NCBI GenBank assembly: GCA_009617715.1
Contig: VTFK01000269.1
Coordinates: 1,054,001-1,118,000, forward strand
DNA: 64,000 nucleotides
Reading direction: 5' to 3'
Origin: Plectrocnemia conspersa
Taxonomy: Eukaryota > Arthropoda > Insecta > Trichoptera > Polycentropodidae
Within the stretch, counting starts at the first letter, position 1. Each line of letters starts with the position of its first letter. The notes beneath the pieces were generated by a model. That model worked only from the letters and a program-made list of their open reading frames with translations. It did not search any database and was not told where the DNA came from. A program made the position numbers and the translations under genes. Shown here one piece after another: positions 42,607-56,271 of this stretch.

Positions 42607-45487
42607 GAACAACGACTTTGATTATATTATGACAATGTTTCGATCAACAATCAATTTGAACAAGACTCGTTAAAAAATGGAGTTATGAAAATAACGGTAA
42701 AATCTATTGTGAACGACAGCAATAAGGGTACGAGAAAATCGTTCTCCAAAAGCAGGTAGTTACACCTGAAATTTCATTGTTGTCAGATTAATGCAGCACC
42801 AGACGCAAGCATCTGTCAAACAGCTATAATATTATAATAATATATTTAATGATAAAATGAGAGATTTAAGTTTCGCCTCAAATCATCTAGGTCGGTCATG
42901 GAATCAGAGGAGAGGAGGATCGATTATCTACTTTACTTTCCACGATAGTATTTAAGCCGAAAGCAATAGCAAAAACGATTCCACGGAACTTTTACTGGAA
43001 CATCGGTGTCGCATAGTTCGACTCTGAACTCACATCCAGCGAAGCTTACGCCGAATCTACACAAACGACACAACATGCCATAGCATGTAAATACATACAT
43101 ATATCATGATTTTTCTACTGATAATGGAGAATTTACAGTATTTTATTTTTTGATTTAACATTGATAGTAAAATTTTCAACATATTTTAATGTTTAATCTC
43201 AGTGCTTTAATTTCACTGGAATTGAAACATGAGTATTAGCTTCCGTATTTGTTCCCCATTTTTTTTTTACAAAGTTTCTACGTAAAACATTAATTGGTCA
43301 TCATAAATATAATCTTCATCATCTCAATTTTCAATGTCAGATAATTTTATAGATTATTTGATATAATTATTATTTCATTATTATCTGTATTGGCAATTTA
43401 CCATCAATCTCGTTTACTGTAATTTAATTTAATGGCAGTCATGTGACTCATATAGTCATAGGCTGTTTAAAAACTTGATTCATATATTCAGCAATATTCA
43501 ACAATTTTAGAAACACAAATACAAAATATTGTATCAAATCTAGAATCTCTTGTATTATGATATTTTTTTGTCGAGATTAATATTTCTTAAACAATATCAT
43601 TAAAAAAGAACTGATAGCAGCAAATCTATAACGTCAGCCACAAAGACATTCCGCCGTTTGATTTTAATTGCCACTTTGCAACATGGCCATTGTTTGATGT
43701 GGTTTTGAATCTCAATCGATTCACCAAGGTTTAATATTAAATGTCAATGACCAAGCGATCTGACAGGGAAATGACAGCTCTCCGATAGCGAACAGTTCGA
43801 CTATTGTTCTATAATATATATAAGAGATGTATCGATAAGATAAATAACGTAACAAAATTTTATATCAGCGCGTACACGGTATACGTATCTTTTACGGGCA
43901 GTGCTCGATTACCGTCAAGGCTTATGGATTAGATTCATCCTGAACCGAACAAAGTTAACTAACGTCTGAAAGATCGATCGTTGGAAATACATACGATTGA
44001 AGATTAACTCGACTCGTTGATGAAAAACAATCCAAATAATGCATTACCTGAAACAAAGAGAAAATGTATCGTTAGTACAGTTTTTATTATTATTAAATAT
44101 CACAACATATTCTGAAGAAAAACATTATTATTTTCGTCCACCCTTTGTGCGTTACAAGAATAATGCATCATTCTCAGTCAGTCAAATTATGACGGATCGC
44201 CATGATGTATCGAAGGGGTTTACTACACGGGAGGAGATAGGCTCAAAGCGAGAATTAATAACGCACAATGGGTTTATCACTTTCGGCGTGAAAGGACTTA
44301 ATGGAAGGCCGATTGATCCGTAATTGAGTTTTCAATGGCCGTCGACGGGCCGAGTTACCGTCGTTATTAACACAATGAAGTTATGTCACGGTAGTGGGAC
44401 GACACGGTTGGAAATTCGACCGGAAAAAGCTTCGTATTTCCGTCAACATCGACATCGTACAACTGTGCGTTTAAGTGTCGGGTTAAAACGGGAGTTAAAC
44501 GAAGCGTTAATAACGCTCGTCCTGCGAAACGGTGTAAAACACTTCCGAGAATGGCATTTAACCCGTTCGGCGTTTCTTAATAATGATCGGTTAAACCTAT
44601 AAGTATACTAAAAGTTTTTTCGTAAGCGTTGGTAATTAGTTATGCACTTTTTATCCTACAGAGATAAAAAAATAATGTAAATTTAAGCATCAATTTTATT
44701 TGTAACATTTTTTAATATCTTTGACAAAAATACTCGAATCATTTTTATGATCAACTATGATATTAAAATACATATTTAATGCAATCAAATTTGAGTTAAT
44801 ACTCCTGCTTATAATTATATATTTAAAAAAAAAAAACATTTTGTACTAATATTAGTGATTATTTAATTGAGATTACATTACACACAAAAAAATAATTATT
44901 TAATTTATATGTAAAGTTATGTGCTAATTAAATATTTTTTTAACACGAGTAGTTTTTCTGTTAGCAACAATTTAATTAAATTATGAAATGTATGGCATCG
45001 TCCATTAGACGTATGAAGAAAAAAATAATAATCTTGAAATCAGCGCATAATTTTACAAATCAATCTTATAGCATGTAGCTTTTTTCTGTTCGTCGATTTG
45101 ATCGATTTAAGTTACTGTGGACATTAAGCTTCGCCTGTTTTTAGTTTTTTCTAGTAAGTGTTGCAAGCACGTGCACAATTAATTTGGAGATCATTCTAAT
45201 GACCAACAAATGAAAAGAAATACCAACTAGTAAGGCGTCAACAATGGAGGAGAGATCGTAAAGGGAGAGCTCGTTACTTTCAATTGCGTTAATAGTCGTT
45301 AATATTTCACGAATCACATATTGGCACATACCATACCGAAAAACTACTCTTTGTTTGGAAAGGATGCGCGATAGAAAATAGAAAATGCGCAAAAGGGCTA
45401 TTGGTATTTTTACCCCTTTATTAACGATCGCCGAAAGAGGAAATCTGTCAGTTTCACTTTTAAGACATTAACATATATTATGGTTGT
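42607..45487. other. No gene recognised; GC-richer core at about 44150-44620
   Basis: The core has ORFs of 92-94 codons in plus frames (44039-44323, 44324-44602) with no domain. On the minus strand an acceptor, CTCTTTGTTTCAG (44048 side), is followed by a 30-codon open frame (VMHYLDCFSS...), unsupported. The rest is AT-rich. Confidence 0.35.
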
Positions 45488-45697
45488 GTCCAAGAAGCGA
45501 TGCAATTGGCCCATCAACATCCTTATCTGCGATTTGCTAGAATCAGCAATATAAAAGGACATACACTGATACTCCCGCAAAGACTGATTTTCGAGACCAA
45601 CTATTTCGACTCCACTATCTGATAATGGCAGCTATATTTCCATATAGATGTGGTATTTTATTTGTGGTAGCTTTTCCAGCGTCTATTTTGAGTGCTT
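45488..45697 (+). repeat. LTR-like repeat, family L3 copy 2
   Basis: Direct copy of 18036-18345 with a shorter middle. It keeps GTCCAAGAAGCGATGCA, CTGCGATTTGCTAGAAT, the TATAAAAGGAC box, CACTATCTGATAATGGCAGC and AGCTTTTCCAGCGTCTATTTTG. The block AATTGGCCCATCAACATC recurs exactly at about 54637, suggesting a fragment of the same family there. Confidence 0.55.
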
Positions 45698-46869
45698 ATT
45701 CGATAGTTTTTTTATTATCAACGATTTTTATAAAATGAAAAATTTATTTTGTAGTGAAAGCTTTCTGCGAAAGCTATATATTCTACACTAGTTGAGTGAA
45801 TTGTTGCAGTATAATTTAATATTAATTGTAATTTTTTCTTCGATTTTTTTTCATTGAAACATTGTTTCTCTTTTTCTGCCCTTGCAAAATTGTTCGTTAT
45901 GTTATTAGTGGCTTGACTTTCTATTCCTTTTTTTAATTGTTATTTAAAATTGGCTAAGTCATTCGTCATTATCAGCTTTTTTCATAATCTAATTTTTACT
46001 ATGTTGGATAAATCAGGATATCACCATTTTTTAATAATTGATAAAATTGCAGTGAGAAAAAAATAATGTAACTGGATCCAATGATGGTACGATTAAACTG
46101 TAAATTACAAATTACTCGTCAAATCTATTAGTACCCCAGATCCCTAGACTCGCAATATCAGGATCTTTGTTAGAAACAAATCAGAAAAAATTACACGAAT
46201 TTCTAAGTAAAAATACCTTCCGATCTTGTCCGCTGCAAACATTGTCACATAATATTGTAGTTTAATAATAAAATTGTTTTTGAATTGTAATGCATGCCCT
46301 AATGAAAAGTTTCTGATTTTGTTTATGTTGAACATGAACATGGAGAACAAATTGCAATATAAATATTTTGAAGCAACGATTACATATTTAACAGCTGAAG
46401 ATGAAAGTAAATTAGCTGCATATCTTGAATTAATACGTTATCCATATTAGATATAAATCTTTAATATGGATAATGCAGCAAACGAATTATCATCTTAAAT
46501 ACAACTATCATAGTTCGTTTGACTGCGCTTATTTGTATATAATTTATATATTTTATATAATTATACTTTATAAGCAAAACTTGAATGTTATGATTTAACT
46601 CTCATCTATGATACTATAAAATACCACACTCGATTTTATATATAATGCAATTTTCCTTGACATATAAAAGGTGAACAAGGTATTTAAAATAACATCTATT
46701 CAAATCATCACACAATAGACTGAAAATAAAAACGCCTACAACAGACTAAGCACGATTGTGCTATCGCAATGACAAGAAAGGGACTGGGGTGTTAAAAATA
46801 AACCGTAATTGTGTTCTCTTCAAGTGCAGCTTTCAAAAGTATATAATACATCTCGCGTTTACATCATCG
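45698..46869. other. AT-rich stretch with one small hairpin
   Basis: TTATCCATATTA at 46438-46449 pairs perfectly with 46462-46473 across a 12-base loop. Otherwise nothing recognised. Confidence 0.45.
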
Positions 46870-48340
46870 CCCTGTAGCGAAAAAACAGCCTCAAAACACA
46901 ATAATAACAAGATTTTCCACCCCAAACTGGCGTTGTCGAGACAAGAGTGCCAGCAGATACAGACAAAAATTTTCGAATCTTCGCGTTTTCGTGTTTAGAA
47001 AAGTAGCACGACAAACGCCGCATTATACGTAAAAACGTGACGGTGCACCCCTCTCGGGTATACACCCCCTCCCGAGCAACGTTCCGAGCCCTTCGTGACT
47101 TTCATTAATCAAAAACGAAATAATAACGAACGTATTGTAGAAATATCGGTCGTAAATTATTGCGCGAGCACCGTATAAATTGCAAAATACTACGTTTACG
47201 AATAACGCGTGTATGTGTATGTGATTACATTATTAAATATACACAAATTTATAAATATAATAAGTTTAAAACGGCTGCGATTTCACTTAGCATATCAGCA
47301 TTAATTTAATACAATTCGACGCAAAAAAACTTTATTAGAAATATAGATATATATAATAAAATATGAATATGCAAAACCTTGGATATTAAAATGAATTTAT
47401 AATTTAAACATTGAGTTGAGAGAACGTTGAATTTTTAATGTTATGTGTTCAAAGAAGATGTGTTTTATGAAAAAAATATGTACCTACGTAGAATACCATT
47501 GAGTTCGTACTACGTATGGATATATTAAAAATATAATAACTCGTCTCAGCCGTATTGTAATATTGAAACAATGAGAAAATATGCTATGGAATTTCAATTG
47601 TATCATAAATTTTCTAAAAATGTTCATTATTTTAATAAAAAAATAACGAATCTACAATGTGTAGATGCGGTACATAGCTTAGACGGCAAATTGCATATAA
47701 AATCCCAACAACCCTCCAAACAAGATTGCCACGCTGAAATCCAGTTTGTGGTGCGTCTTAGCATGGCAAAAAAAGCAAAGGAAAACGTACGAGCGCTTTA
47801 TCGCGATAAGGCGGAAAATATATTAGACTATAATTGGTACCGGCGCCGTTGTCCCAGTCCCTAAACAAAGAAAAGGGCCGGACATATTAGGGAAACGACG
47901 TAGAAATTTGGAAGAATAGGCCCGGGTAAGATGCGACGAAATCCACACACACATGCATAGATATAGGGATAAAGACCATTAATCAGAGTTACTTCCAGCG
48001 TCCGAGCAAGGCGAGGCAAAAACGGCCAAACAAATTAAAAACGCGGACGAAACAAAGAGCAACTCTTTATTGTGAGAGTGAAGAGCTCATCGTACAGGCT
48101 CAGGCGAGAGACGGCGTCATACGTTTCGGCAGAATCGAAGAGAAGATTTTAATCCGAGCGAGAGACACTAGAGACCCGCCCGTTTTCAGTGGACGCACAA
48201 TAAAAACGGATTAGGGAAACGAACTGAGAAAAAAGGGGGTGAGGCGGACGATTACACCGCAGGGCGGATTGGGCGAAGTTTACGGAACATCGAGGATTCA
48301 CGCTTGGATTGTGTTAGTGGTTCGAAATTGACTAAAAACG
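46870..48340. other. Two CpG-richer patches (46870-47200, 47690-48340)
   Basis: Unique CpG-bearing sequence with ORFs of 68-97 codons and no domain. AT-rich DNA lies between them. Confidence 0.35.
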
Positions 48341-49898
48341 TATAATAATTATTAAAACAGGGTTTGCGCATCTTTCACTTATATAGTATGATATCCGCAA
48401 CTTCTAAATCGAGACAGATTGCCAAAATTAGTGGACGCTTTTCCTTGTAGCAAAATATCAAGTGAAATAAAGGGACATGTCGGACAGTGTTATGTGTTAC
48501 GACCCGTGTGCTAATTTTATGACCCCCCCCCCAATCAATGGTGACAATGACTAAAATAACTATAATATAATGGTCTTTCTTAGGTTTACCCGACATTGGG
48601 TAGTTTGAAACAGATTTCCGTTGGTCGCTAAAGCAGATTACGTACGGCCATTCGAATGGCAATCCCGAATGCACGTGTTATCATTTTTCAATGTGTTTGC
48701 GACGGATAATTTTAATCTTTTTTGATTCATAGCGAATACTTGAAAAAAAGATTTTCTCGTGGTGGCGTTTCATTTTAACAAAGAAACTCACTTTTTTGTC
48801 TAAAACGCTTCAAACCAGTATTTGTTTATCACATACCGATTAGTTTTGTCATCGGGGTTTATGATTTAATAGCGTAATATTTGGATTTTTACGCTTGTAA
48901 TTTTTTCTAAATGCTTTTTGACAGTTTTAAGACCAACCGATTTAATGGAAAACTGATTTATATGTAAAAGCAGATAATCCTCATTAAAGGTTGATAACTC
49001 TCATGTTACTAGAAGATTTAGATCTAATATAATTGTGCACTGATTGACACATTTAAAATCGATAATGTGTTTATTTACAGAATCGCATTGATTTATAATA
49101 ATTTGTTTTTTCGTTTCAAGCGACTTTTTTTTCAAATTATTAAGTTGAAGTGTCGCTCAATACGACAATAATTAACGTGAAAGATAAATGCTTCTCTCAC
49201 GGGCAATATTACATTCAGCGTAGCAACCAAACTCGATACGATATAATTGGAAACAAGTAGGGTACGAAAGCTAGCAATATATAACATATGCTTTATTATT
49301 AGAATTTTGGCGGAGTACGTAAATTACAATCAGATTGGATCGCTATCACACAGTAGTTATTACTACACATACTAGTGTCTGTGAATACGCTGTATTGGTT
49401 ATCCACGAACGCGGTTAGTACAGTGTTCATCCATTCTAATTGACGATCAAAATCAGAATTTCTCACAATGCACAATGAAGTAACATAAAATTGCGACATG
49501 AGTGTATGTAACCAACAATACCAACAACAGACGCGAGCAACGTAATTTTCAAGAAAAAATTGCATATGAACATTATATAAAACATGAACATAAAAATTAA
49601 ATTTAAATTATCATATTTATAACAAAACATTCATGCGGCAAATACTTTTGTAGAAAAGCATAACAGAGGTGTAAAATACGCGTTACTGAAACAGATTTTC
49701 TTAAATTTGCTACGGCTTTCACGGGCTGAAATATTACCGGTGACACGTTGTTTCTTATTCCGATTCGATGCTATTTTATCCATAACATGTCACGTTTTAA
49801 ATAACCATTTAATTTTTTGCAATAATTATGACAGTCACGTTTATTCTAAAATACCCAAAGAAAATCACACCAAAGTCATTCTATTATATAATAATTTA
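48341..49898. other. No gene recognised
   Basis: AT-rich with a C9 run near 48525. ORFs of 65-99 codons without recognised domain. Confidence 0.4.
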
Positions 49899-49906
49899 TT
49901 ATAAAC

Positions 49907-50433
49907 CAAGGCTGTGGAGTCGTTTAAAATTTTACTGACTCCGACATTATCTTATGGTATTATAATGTCAACGATTTTTAAATTATAAAAACATTAAAAA
50001 AATACCACGTCTACCTTATTTACCTTTATTGACTTATTATAATATATTTAAAAAAGTAAGTAAAATAAATAAATTTAATAAAAATATCTACATAATATAC
50101 GTTAAGAAAAATAAAATATTTATATTAAATATAACGATACATTAAAATAAATACAAATAACAAATTAAATAATTATAGTCGCAAATTTGTTTCATTGTTT
50201 TTACTTTGCCAGGTTGACTTTAAATCTTAATTTAATCTTTTCCATCCATGATTAAGATTGAATTTGATCTTAAAAAAATAATTGCTTCTAATAAATCAGT
50301 GCTTAGGGAAGCTCTTAATTAGATTTGATTATTTTAAGCGAAGAAAATATTCAGTGCACTCAACGTGTTAAAGAAAATTATAAAAATGAGTCGGAGTCTG
50401 TCGATTTTTCACGACTCCGACTCCACAGCCCTG
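49907..50433 (+). mobile_element. Non-autonomous hAT, GGCTGTGGAGTCGG family
   Basis: A 527 bp element. The left end CAAGGCTGTGGAGTCG and the complement of the right end CAGGGCTGTGGAGTCGGAGTC match, with further GACTCCGAC repeats inside both ends. Flanks TTATAAAC (49899-49906) and GTATAAAC (50434-50441) match at seven of eight bases. The CAGGGCTGTGGAGTCGGAGTC terminus is one I know from hAT elements of many animals. The interior is AT-rich with no coding capacity. Confidence 0.87.
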
Positions 50434-50441
50434 GTATAAAC

Positions 50442-51300
50442 GACTGTTTACGCAACTAAGCCAATATTAAGTCAACAAAGTTGAAACGTATTAGGGTTAA
50501 ATAAATCGAAAATAAGAATGCCAAAGTAAACTTCTTTTGACCATATAATCATGAATTGTCTGAAAGAAATTTGTTGCGATCGATTTTCAGCACGCATTCA
50601 TCTGCTTGCCTGTAAATACGATGATCCCCTCTAATACAGTATAATAATAGGAGATGAAAAATTAAATTTCATCTGATATCCCCGATGCAGGAGAGTTCAT
50701 TCGAACTCTCTTGCATGATACAGGCTGTAAAAGCCGCTTCCCTCTTCACGTCAACCCTAGTCTAGCTGCGACGTCCGGAATCTAGAGGTCGATCAGATCT
50801 TTAGAGACGACTGGATTTTTCAGACGAATACAAAGCTAAGAGAACTTCACGTATTTATAATAACAATGACGTGTACGTGGACTGACTCAAAATTGTTACA
50901 CAATAATAATTTATAACTAATGAACTTTAACATTCGGGTTAAGACAATACATACACAATTAACTAATGGGAAAAGTGGCTCTTTTGTCACATTTAAAATA
51001 ATGTTCTCGAGTACTTTTGTCACTTCTATTCAAAAGCTATTATATATGAACCAGTTTCAATATTTATGTCCAATATAATGGAAAACTAACTAATGCGGAA
51101 CACGCTGCTTAATCTAGGACTGCCCGATGTCTTTCTAAGTTTACACTTAAAAAGACAGCGGGAAAGATCGTTTAAATGTTTTACTTAATATATTATATAA
51201 ACTTGTTGAACGTTAGGAAAAAAATGTACAAACTATTTGTTTTAACATTAACGGCACGAATTTAACGTATGACCTAATATTTACGTGGAAAAAAATCTGT
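50442..51300. other. No gene; two adjacent hairpins at 50652-50716
   Basis: AGATGAAA/TTTCATCT (50652-50659, 50667-50674) and ATGCAGGAGAGTTC/GAACTCTCTTGCAT (50685-50698, 50703-50716, 13 of 14 paired, 4-base loop) form two consecutive stem-loops, followed by GC-richer unique sequence. No gene recognised. Confidence 0.55.
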
Positions 51301-52000
51301 CCCTTTGATATTGCGGTCAAAGGATTTAACGGACTCGAGCAGCATTAAAAAAATAAATATAATATATCACATTCACGTCAAACGGAATGATAAATGGCGG
51401 CGAGTGAAAGCGCCGCAAAGATCGCATTACAAATACATACAACGTAACCTTTCGAGAGGTTCTATTTCCGGAAAATTGTGCCGCAGCTAAGGTCAGAGGC
51501 GCGGGGGATGTTTTTATTTTATTTTTTCGGCCATCCCGAAAGTGATGGTAGGATACACACAGTCCCGGCGGCACTATGAGACAATTGCTTCGTTAATGTT
51601 GCATTAGTTCGTTTCCCGTTCGGTAATGAGAGTCGACGGCATCGGGGTGAAAGGTGAAAATCCGACTCACAAAGACTTTTTCTTCGCATTACTGCGGATC
51701 GTAAAAAGACGTGGTGGCTCGCTAATAAACACCCTCGGTGGATGCGGAAACGCCATTACGTACTACGTAGGGGGTGTTGTTCGAATAAAAACGTATCGCG
51801 GCGACAGGGACTGAAATTGTCTGTTGGAAAATATGCAGCGCAGAAGTGACTCGGGGGCATTAGACTCCAAAGAAGAGCTTTGTAAGTGTGTTATTAAAAA
51901 ATCGCCCCCGGAAGAACGCTTTGAGCTGAATGAGGTTTGACAACAAAGGCGAATAGGTGATGTGTTTTTGAATGGAGTGACGATTATTTGCATAATAAAC
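51301..52000. other. Unique GC/CpG-richer patch
   Basis: Overlapping ORFs of 61-82 codons on both strands, no domain. Function unknown. Confidence 0.4.
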
Positions 52001-52440
52001 GTGTAATGTCAAAATTCGAGACAGCTTGAATGCTAATTTTCAGGTTTTCTTTTCAACATTGTATCCGAAACTTTGGTGTTGAGATAAAAAAAATCATGCT
52101 AGATGACGAGAAATAAAGATAATATGTAGTGTTGATGACTAGAGTTTCTTTCTAGAGAAACTATAAATGTAACTATCTACACATTAGAGAAAACTTCGAA
52201 TGTTAATGTTAACAAAGAGCTTTGACGTTCACCTAATTGTCATTACGTAGCATAGAGCAAATGCCTTGAGAAACCGTTTATTATATAATTAATTATGATT
52301 CCGTGGTGCTGCAAAATCGCTTTAATAGTTACAGAGATTAACTAGCAATATCAAACTTGTTCTAGCTAGGATCAAAGCGTTATCAAACCGAAAGATACGT
52401 GCTACGCTTGTTAATTATAGGAAACACCAGATCTTGCGAT
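52001..52440. other. AT-rich spacer
   Basis: Nothing recognised. Confidence 0.4.
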
Positions 52441-52920
52441 AGGTATTCTATACGTATGCGAAGAAAGAATGGAGCGGATCCCGATAGATATCTCGGTGTA
52501 CGTACAAGAAATATCCGCATGGGAAATCGGACGATGTCCTGCCTGGAAGAGAGCGGACGAGAGCCGACCGGCCCCAGGGTTGATTAAACGCATCCTGAGG
52601 GATACGACGAGGAAATGAGAATTGCGGCGATAAAAGTAATAGAAACAGATTGGGACAATATCTCCGAATGAATAAAAATCGCGGTCTGGCAGCGACAGCG
52701 TTTTGGACAATGCTCGACACTCGAGGGGTATCCGAAAGGTTTTCGGAGATATTAGCAAGGAAGGTTCGATCGCTCGGATTTACCGGAAAGAGAAAGAAGC
52801 GGAATTAAGCTGTACGGGGAGATTTGTTGAAGCTATCTGAGAGACAAGGGGAGAAAACGCAATGAACACAAAATACCTGCGAAACGTACGTAACGTAACG
52901 GCGTTACGTAAGATTTTACT
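52441..52920. other. Unique GC/CpG-richer patch with GTAACG palindrome
   Basis: ORFs of 62-115 codons overlap on both strands without a domain. Near its right edge, at about 52886-52912, repeated CGTAACG units form an inverted repeat (ACGTAACGGCGTTACGT). Confidence 0.4.
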
Positions 52921-53287
52921 TTGCGGTATATTTTATTTTATGAAAAAATGAAAGCTCGAGTACTCGAATGTGATTTTTGTCACGCGATAACTTAACTCTC
53001 GAACAAGTGTTTTCGTCTTGGTCGATTTGAAGAGCTTTTAATATGCATATTGTGTTTATTATTTATTATTTTTATTCAATAAATTGCAGCTTTGACTATA
53101 AAAACAGATAAACTTTAATTTAAAATTAAAACCGTCCTCTTTAATAAAAAAATATTTCATTAAAGCTGAGAAACTGCAATTTGAGTTAATCTCAAAATCA
53201 GACCGGCACAAAAAAAGATTAAACAGCTCAGTGAATATGGCAAAAAGCGAGTCTAGACAAACAACGGAAACAATATGAATAACAATT
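52921..53287. other. AT-rich spacer
   Basis: Nothing recognised; ends at the target duplication of the next element. Confidence 0.4.
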
Positions 53288-53295
53288 GCCTATTA

Positions 53296-53738
53296 ACAGG
53301 CCTGCTAGCCAAAAGGGGAGACGAAACAAATTCCTGGGGCCCGACTCTGAAAAAATTTATATCAAGAATATATTTATAAAAAAAACTAAAAACTGATATC
53401 AAAAACGAATCCGAACTAAACTAGTTGTTTAAAATGTATGTATTTCACGGATAAGATTCTTTTGCCTTTTACACATCCATAAAAGAAATAAAAGGAGTGG
53501 AACATTGCCTTCAAAAGTATTTTCACAATAAACATTATTAATCAAAGGAACTGGATGTATTTTTTTTTGATGCGGGTCCGTCTGTGTTAAAATTTGTTTG
53601 CAAATTATTGTTGATTTTATTGCTTTCTAAACCTTATAAAATATTAGACTTAGTTGGGAAGAAATATCCAACGAATGTAAATTTAGGTATTCCAGAATTA
53701 TTATTTTCCCAGGGCCCGGGTTCGCTTTCAGCGGCCGT
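53296..53738 (+). mobile_element. Non-autonomous hAT family E, compact copy
   Basis: A 443 bp element. Left end ACAGGCCTGCTAGCC and the complement of the right end ACGGCCGCTGAAAGC form short degenerate inverted repeats. Flanks GCCTATTA (53288-53295) and GCCTATGA (53739-53746) match at seven of eight bases. Just inside, TTCCTGGGGCCCGACTC and CCAGGGCCCGGGTTCGC face each other. The ends match the 1077 bp copy at 40930-42006 and the orphan end at 30870. The 63-codon ORF inside is incidental. Confidence 0.8.
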
Positions 53739-53746
53739 GCCTATGA

Positions 53747-55102
53747 ATACAGTTCATCACAAGTCATGGCTTTAAGAAATATAAAATAAAAATACACTTG
53801 AAGATCGGGAATTCTATTATATGAATAAAACACATTCGAGTGTCTCACTATTTTGACCAAGACTGATTTACATATGTAACTTCAACTATCAGTTAAATTA
53901 TATCATCACACAGTCTCATTAGAAAGTCATCGCCGAATATATGCGCTCGTAACAATTTGATTGCTAACGCGCGTTAGATTCAATCATTTCAGAGATTATA
54001 AATGTCTTTCTCTACGTTCGGTCATTGCCAGTGAAAGTGACCGATTCGTAACGAAATTTTGTCAATTTGAAAATCTGCCGTCGTTATACAACTGCTCAAT
54101 TTTCGATTCTTTATTCGCCGCGGCGATAAACGTGTAACGTTGCCAATGGATGCTGCGGAACAAAGGGCGGTTTATCTCCGTCCATCGGGAAAAAGCAAAT
54201 ACCGTTCGAACGAAGAGCGCTTAATCCCTTCTGTAATCTCCTCGATGGCGTTTTTAATTAATACGGATTTGTTTCTGCTCGTATGTCATAAAACACTCTA
54301 TCGCATTGTATAATTTATATGTGTGCTGATATGTTGACTGTATTCTACAGTACCCTCGTCTCTTCAACACATATATCTGAAACATTGTAATTGTAACCCG
54401 TATATTAATTTCTAATGATAAATCTGCGGACCTCTCGACGATTATCTCTCCATAAACTACTTCCACCCAATTAGGTCAAGAGTTTGAAAGGTTAAGAAGC
54501 TCCTTCGCCCAGCCGAATCTCCGAGAAGATCTGGAGCACGTTTCTGAGTCGAAGGCCGAAGAAAAACTGTGTCAAAGGGGTGAACATTTTTTCATCGTCT
54601 TAAGATCAATTCTCCGAGATACGTCATCGTAGCCAAATTGGCCCATCAACATCGCGTACACATTCCTCGGCCAGAACCGTGAAGGTGTTATCTAAATTAG
54701 CGACGTAGCCGTAAACAGTGGCTACAGAGCCTGCAATGTGCGATAAGGGGACGCCGGCATCGCGACGACTGGTTTATAGGTTTAGACATAAGTTCGTAGT
54801 CGGCGTAGTCGCTACGAGACGTGGCCCGTTGCGTAATAAACGGCGCTACGATAACGGGATGCGCGCTGTTTAACGATCGCTCCTCGTATCGCGAAAATCT
54901 AATAAGAGAATCGATGCGTTGGAAAACGTAGAATGCGACGTTAAAAGTAGACGCGATAGATCGTAAATGGGGATGTAATAAGGCTACGTCGCTACGGGTT
55001 TATCGAGTTCGATCTGTAGATGTTTTCCCTTTGGTCTGGGACTACGACATTAAACATCGATAGAGGCTCAGTACACTTAACTAGGATGATGGATCAGTGT
55101 GG
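53747..55102. other. Unique sequence, CpG-richer from about 54050 to 55080
   Basis: A long unique CpG-bearing patch. The 70-codon minus-strand ORF (54254-54466) has no domain. AATTGGCCCATCAACATC at about 54637 is shared exactly with the LTR-like repeat at 45502. No gene recognised. Confidence 0.4.
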
Positions 55103-55165
55103 CAGCGGCGGCTCGTGGGAATTTGTAGTGGAGGGGCTGCAGCAATAAAAGTTGAAATATTGAAC
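55103..55165 (+). mobile_element. Possible transposon end (CAGCGGCGGCTCGTGG)
   Basis: CAGCGGCGGCTCGTGGGAAT followed by a GC-rich to AT-rich switch resembles CAGTGGCGGCTCGTG-type hAT termini. The opposite end is not found, so this is weak. Confidence 0.3.
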
Positions 55166-55625
55166 AAAATATCCTTAATAAAACTATATAATATGTACCA
55201 TATAAGATATTATACTAGACAAAAATAATCTACCAAGTTAAGATGACTAAGTTACATACATAAAAATATTTAAAACAGGAACATTAATTTTATACTGAGA
55301 GGGTTATAGCTACGCAGCCCAAATTGATTTATTTTAAATCTTCTGTGGGGGAGGGATTTATTATTGAAAGTTGCGTTAATGACCGCGACTAAGGGTGATC
55401 ATTCGTAATAATATGGATGAATTAGACAATAGAATGTAAATTATGGGTTCGTCCCCTTGTGGCGTCCGAGGGCCGAGGCTGCAACTGAGGCAGCACATAC
55501 ACCCCTCTTGGATCTTGGGGAGTGATGCTGTACTGGTATGATACGCAATGCATGCATGCAGTGCAAAGCAACGCAGGTCAGCCGTCAAAAGCTGGATGCC
55601 CGCCCATAAGGGTTGGACTCGTAGG
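55166..55625. other. No gene recognised
   Basis: Part of the 89-codon minus-strand ORF (55376-55645) is GC-richer, with no domain. A GCATGCATGC run lies near 55548. Confidence 0.35.
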
Positions 55626-55633
55626 GTCCTAGT
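55626..55633. repeat. Target-site duplication, left (TAGGGATTCC element)
   Basis: GTCCTAGT, identical to 56272-56279. Confidence 0.93.
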
Positions 55634-56271
55634 TAGGGATTCCAATCCCGGGATCCCGAACGATTTTCAATACCCGATGAGTCCCGGGATTATAAAACAT
55701 AATCCCGAATTTTTCGGATTGATTAATTTATCAAGCACAATCGAATTATTATTGAAAACATCGTTATATTTCGTGTACAAACTTGCGCGAGTTGCACGTG
55801 TCATCTGTGAATCTTTGAGGCTGTGACTCTGAACGTGCTTTTTCAGCAGCAGGCTGCTTAGGAACCAAAATCAGAGCAAGGCTAAATGATAAAACACTTG
55901 ATGCTTTGATGTTACTTCGTGAGTTTTATTCAAAATAATGTTTTCAATTAATTGTGTCTATGAATGTACATATGTACATACATTGTCAAAAGTTCATTTT
56001 TTTCTTCTCAAATAAATATATAGGACCTTCCCTTTTTTATTTTTATTATATTATTTTCTATTTTAAGCCCAAGACTAAAATTATACGTACTTTATACATT
56101 GTACGTTATAAAAAACAGATGTAAAAATATATTGTATTATTCATTTTAAATTATTTTTATCGATAAAATAACATGAAAATTATCCCGGGACTGGTCCCGG
56201 GATCCCGGGATCGACTAATTGCAATACCGAAATCCCGGGATCAAAATTTTGGCCCGGGATTGGAATCCCTA
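55634..56271. mobile_element. Non-autonomous hAT of the TAGGGATTCC family
   Basis: A 638 bp element with near-perfect inverted repeats, TAGGGATTCCAATCCCGGG at both ends, and perfect GTCCTAGT duplications on both sides. Both subterminal regions hold several AATCCCGGGAT units in alternating orientation (55640-55705 and 56180-56265). The terminus is close to that of the 35596-36644 element (TAGGGATTC) and of the orphan end at 7185, so the three belong to one broad group. No transposase is seen. The 92-codon ORF spanning its left half is incidental. Confidence 0.94.
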
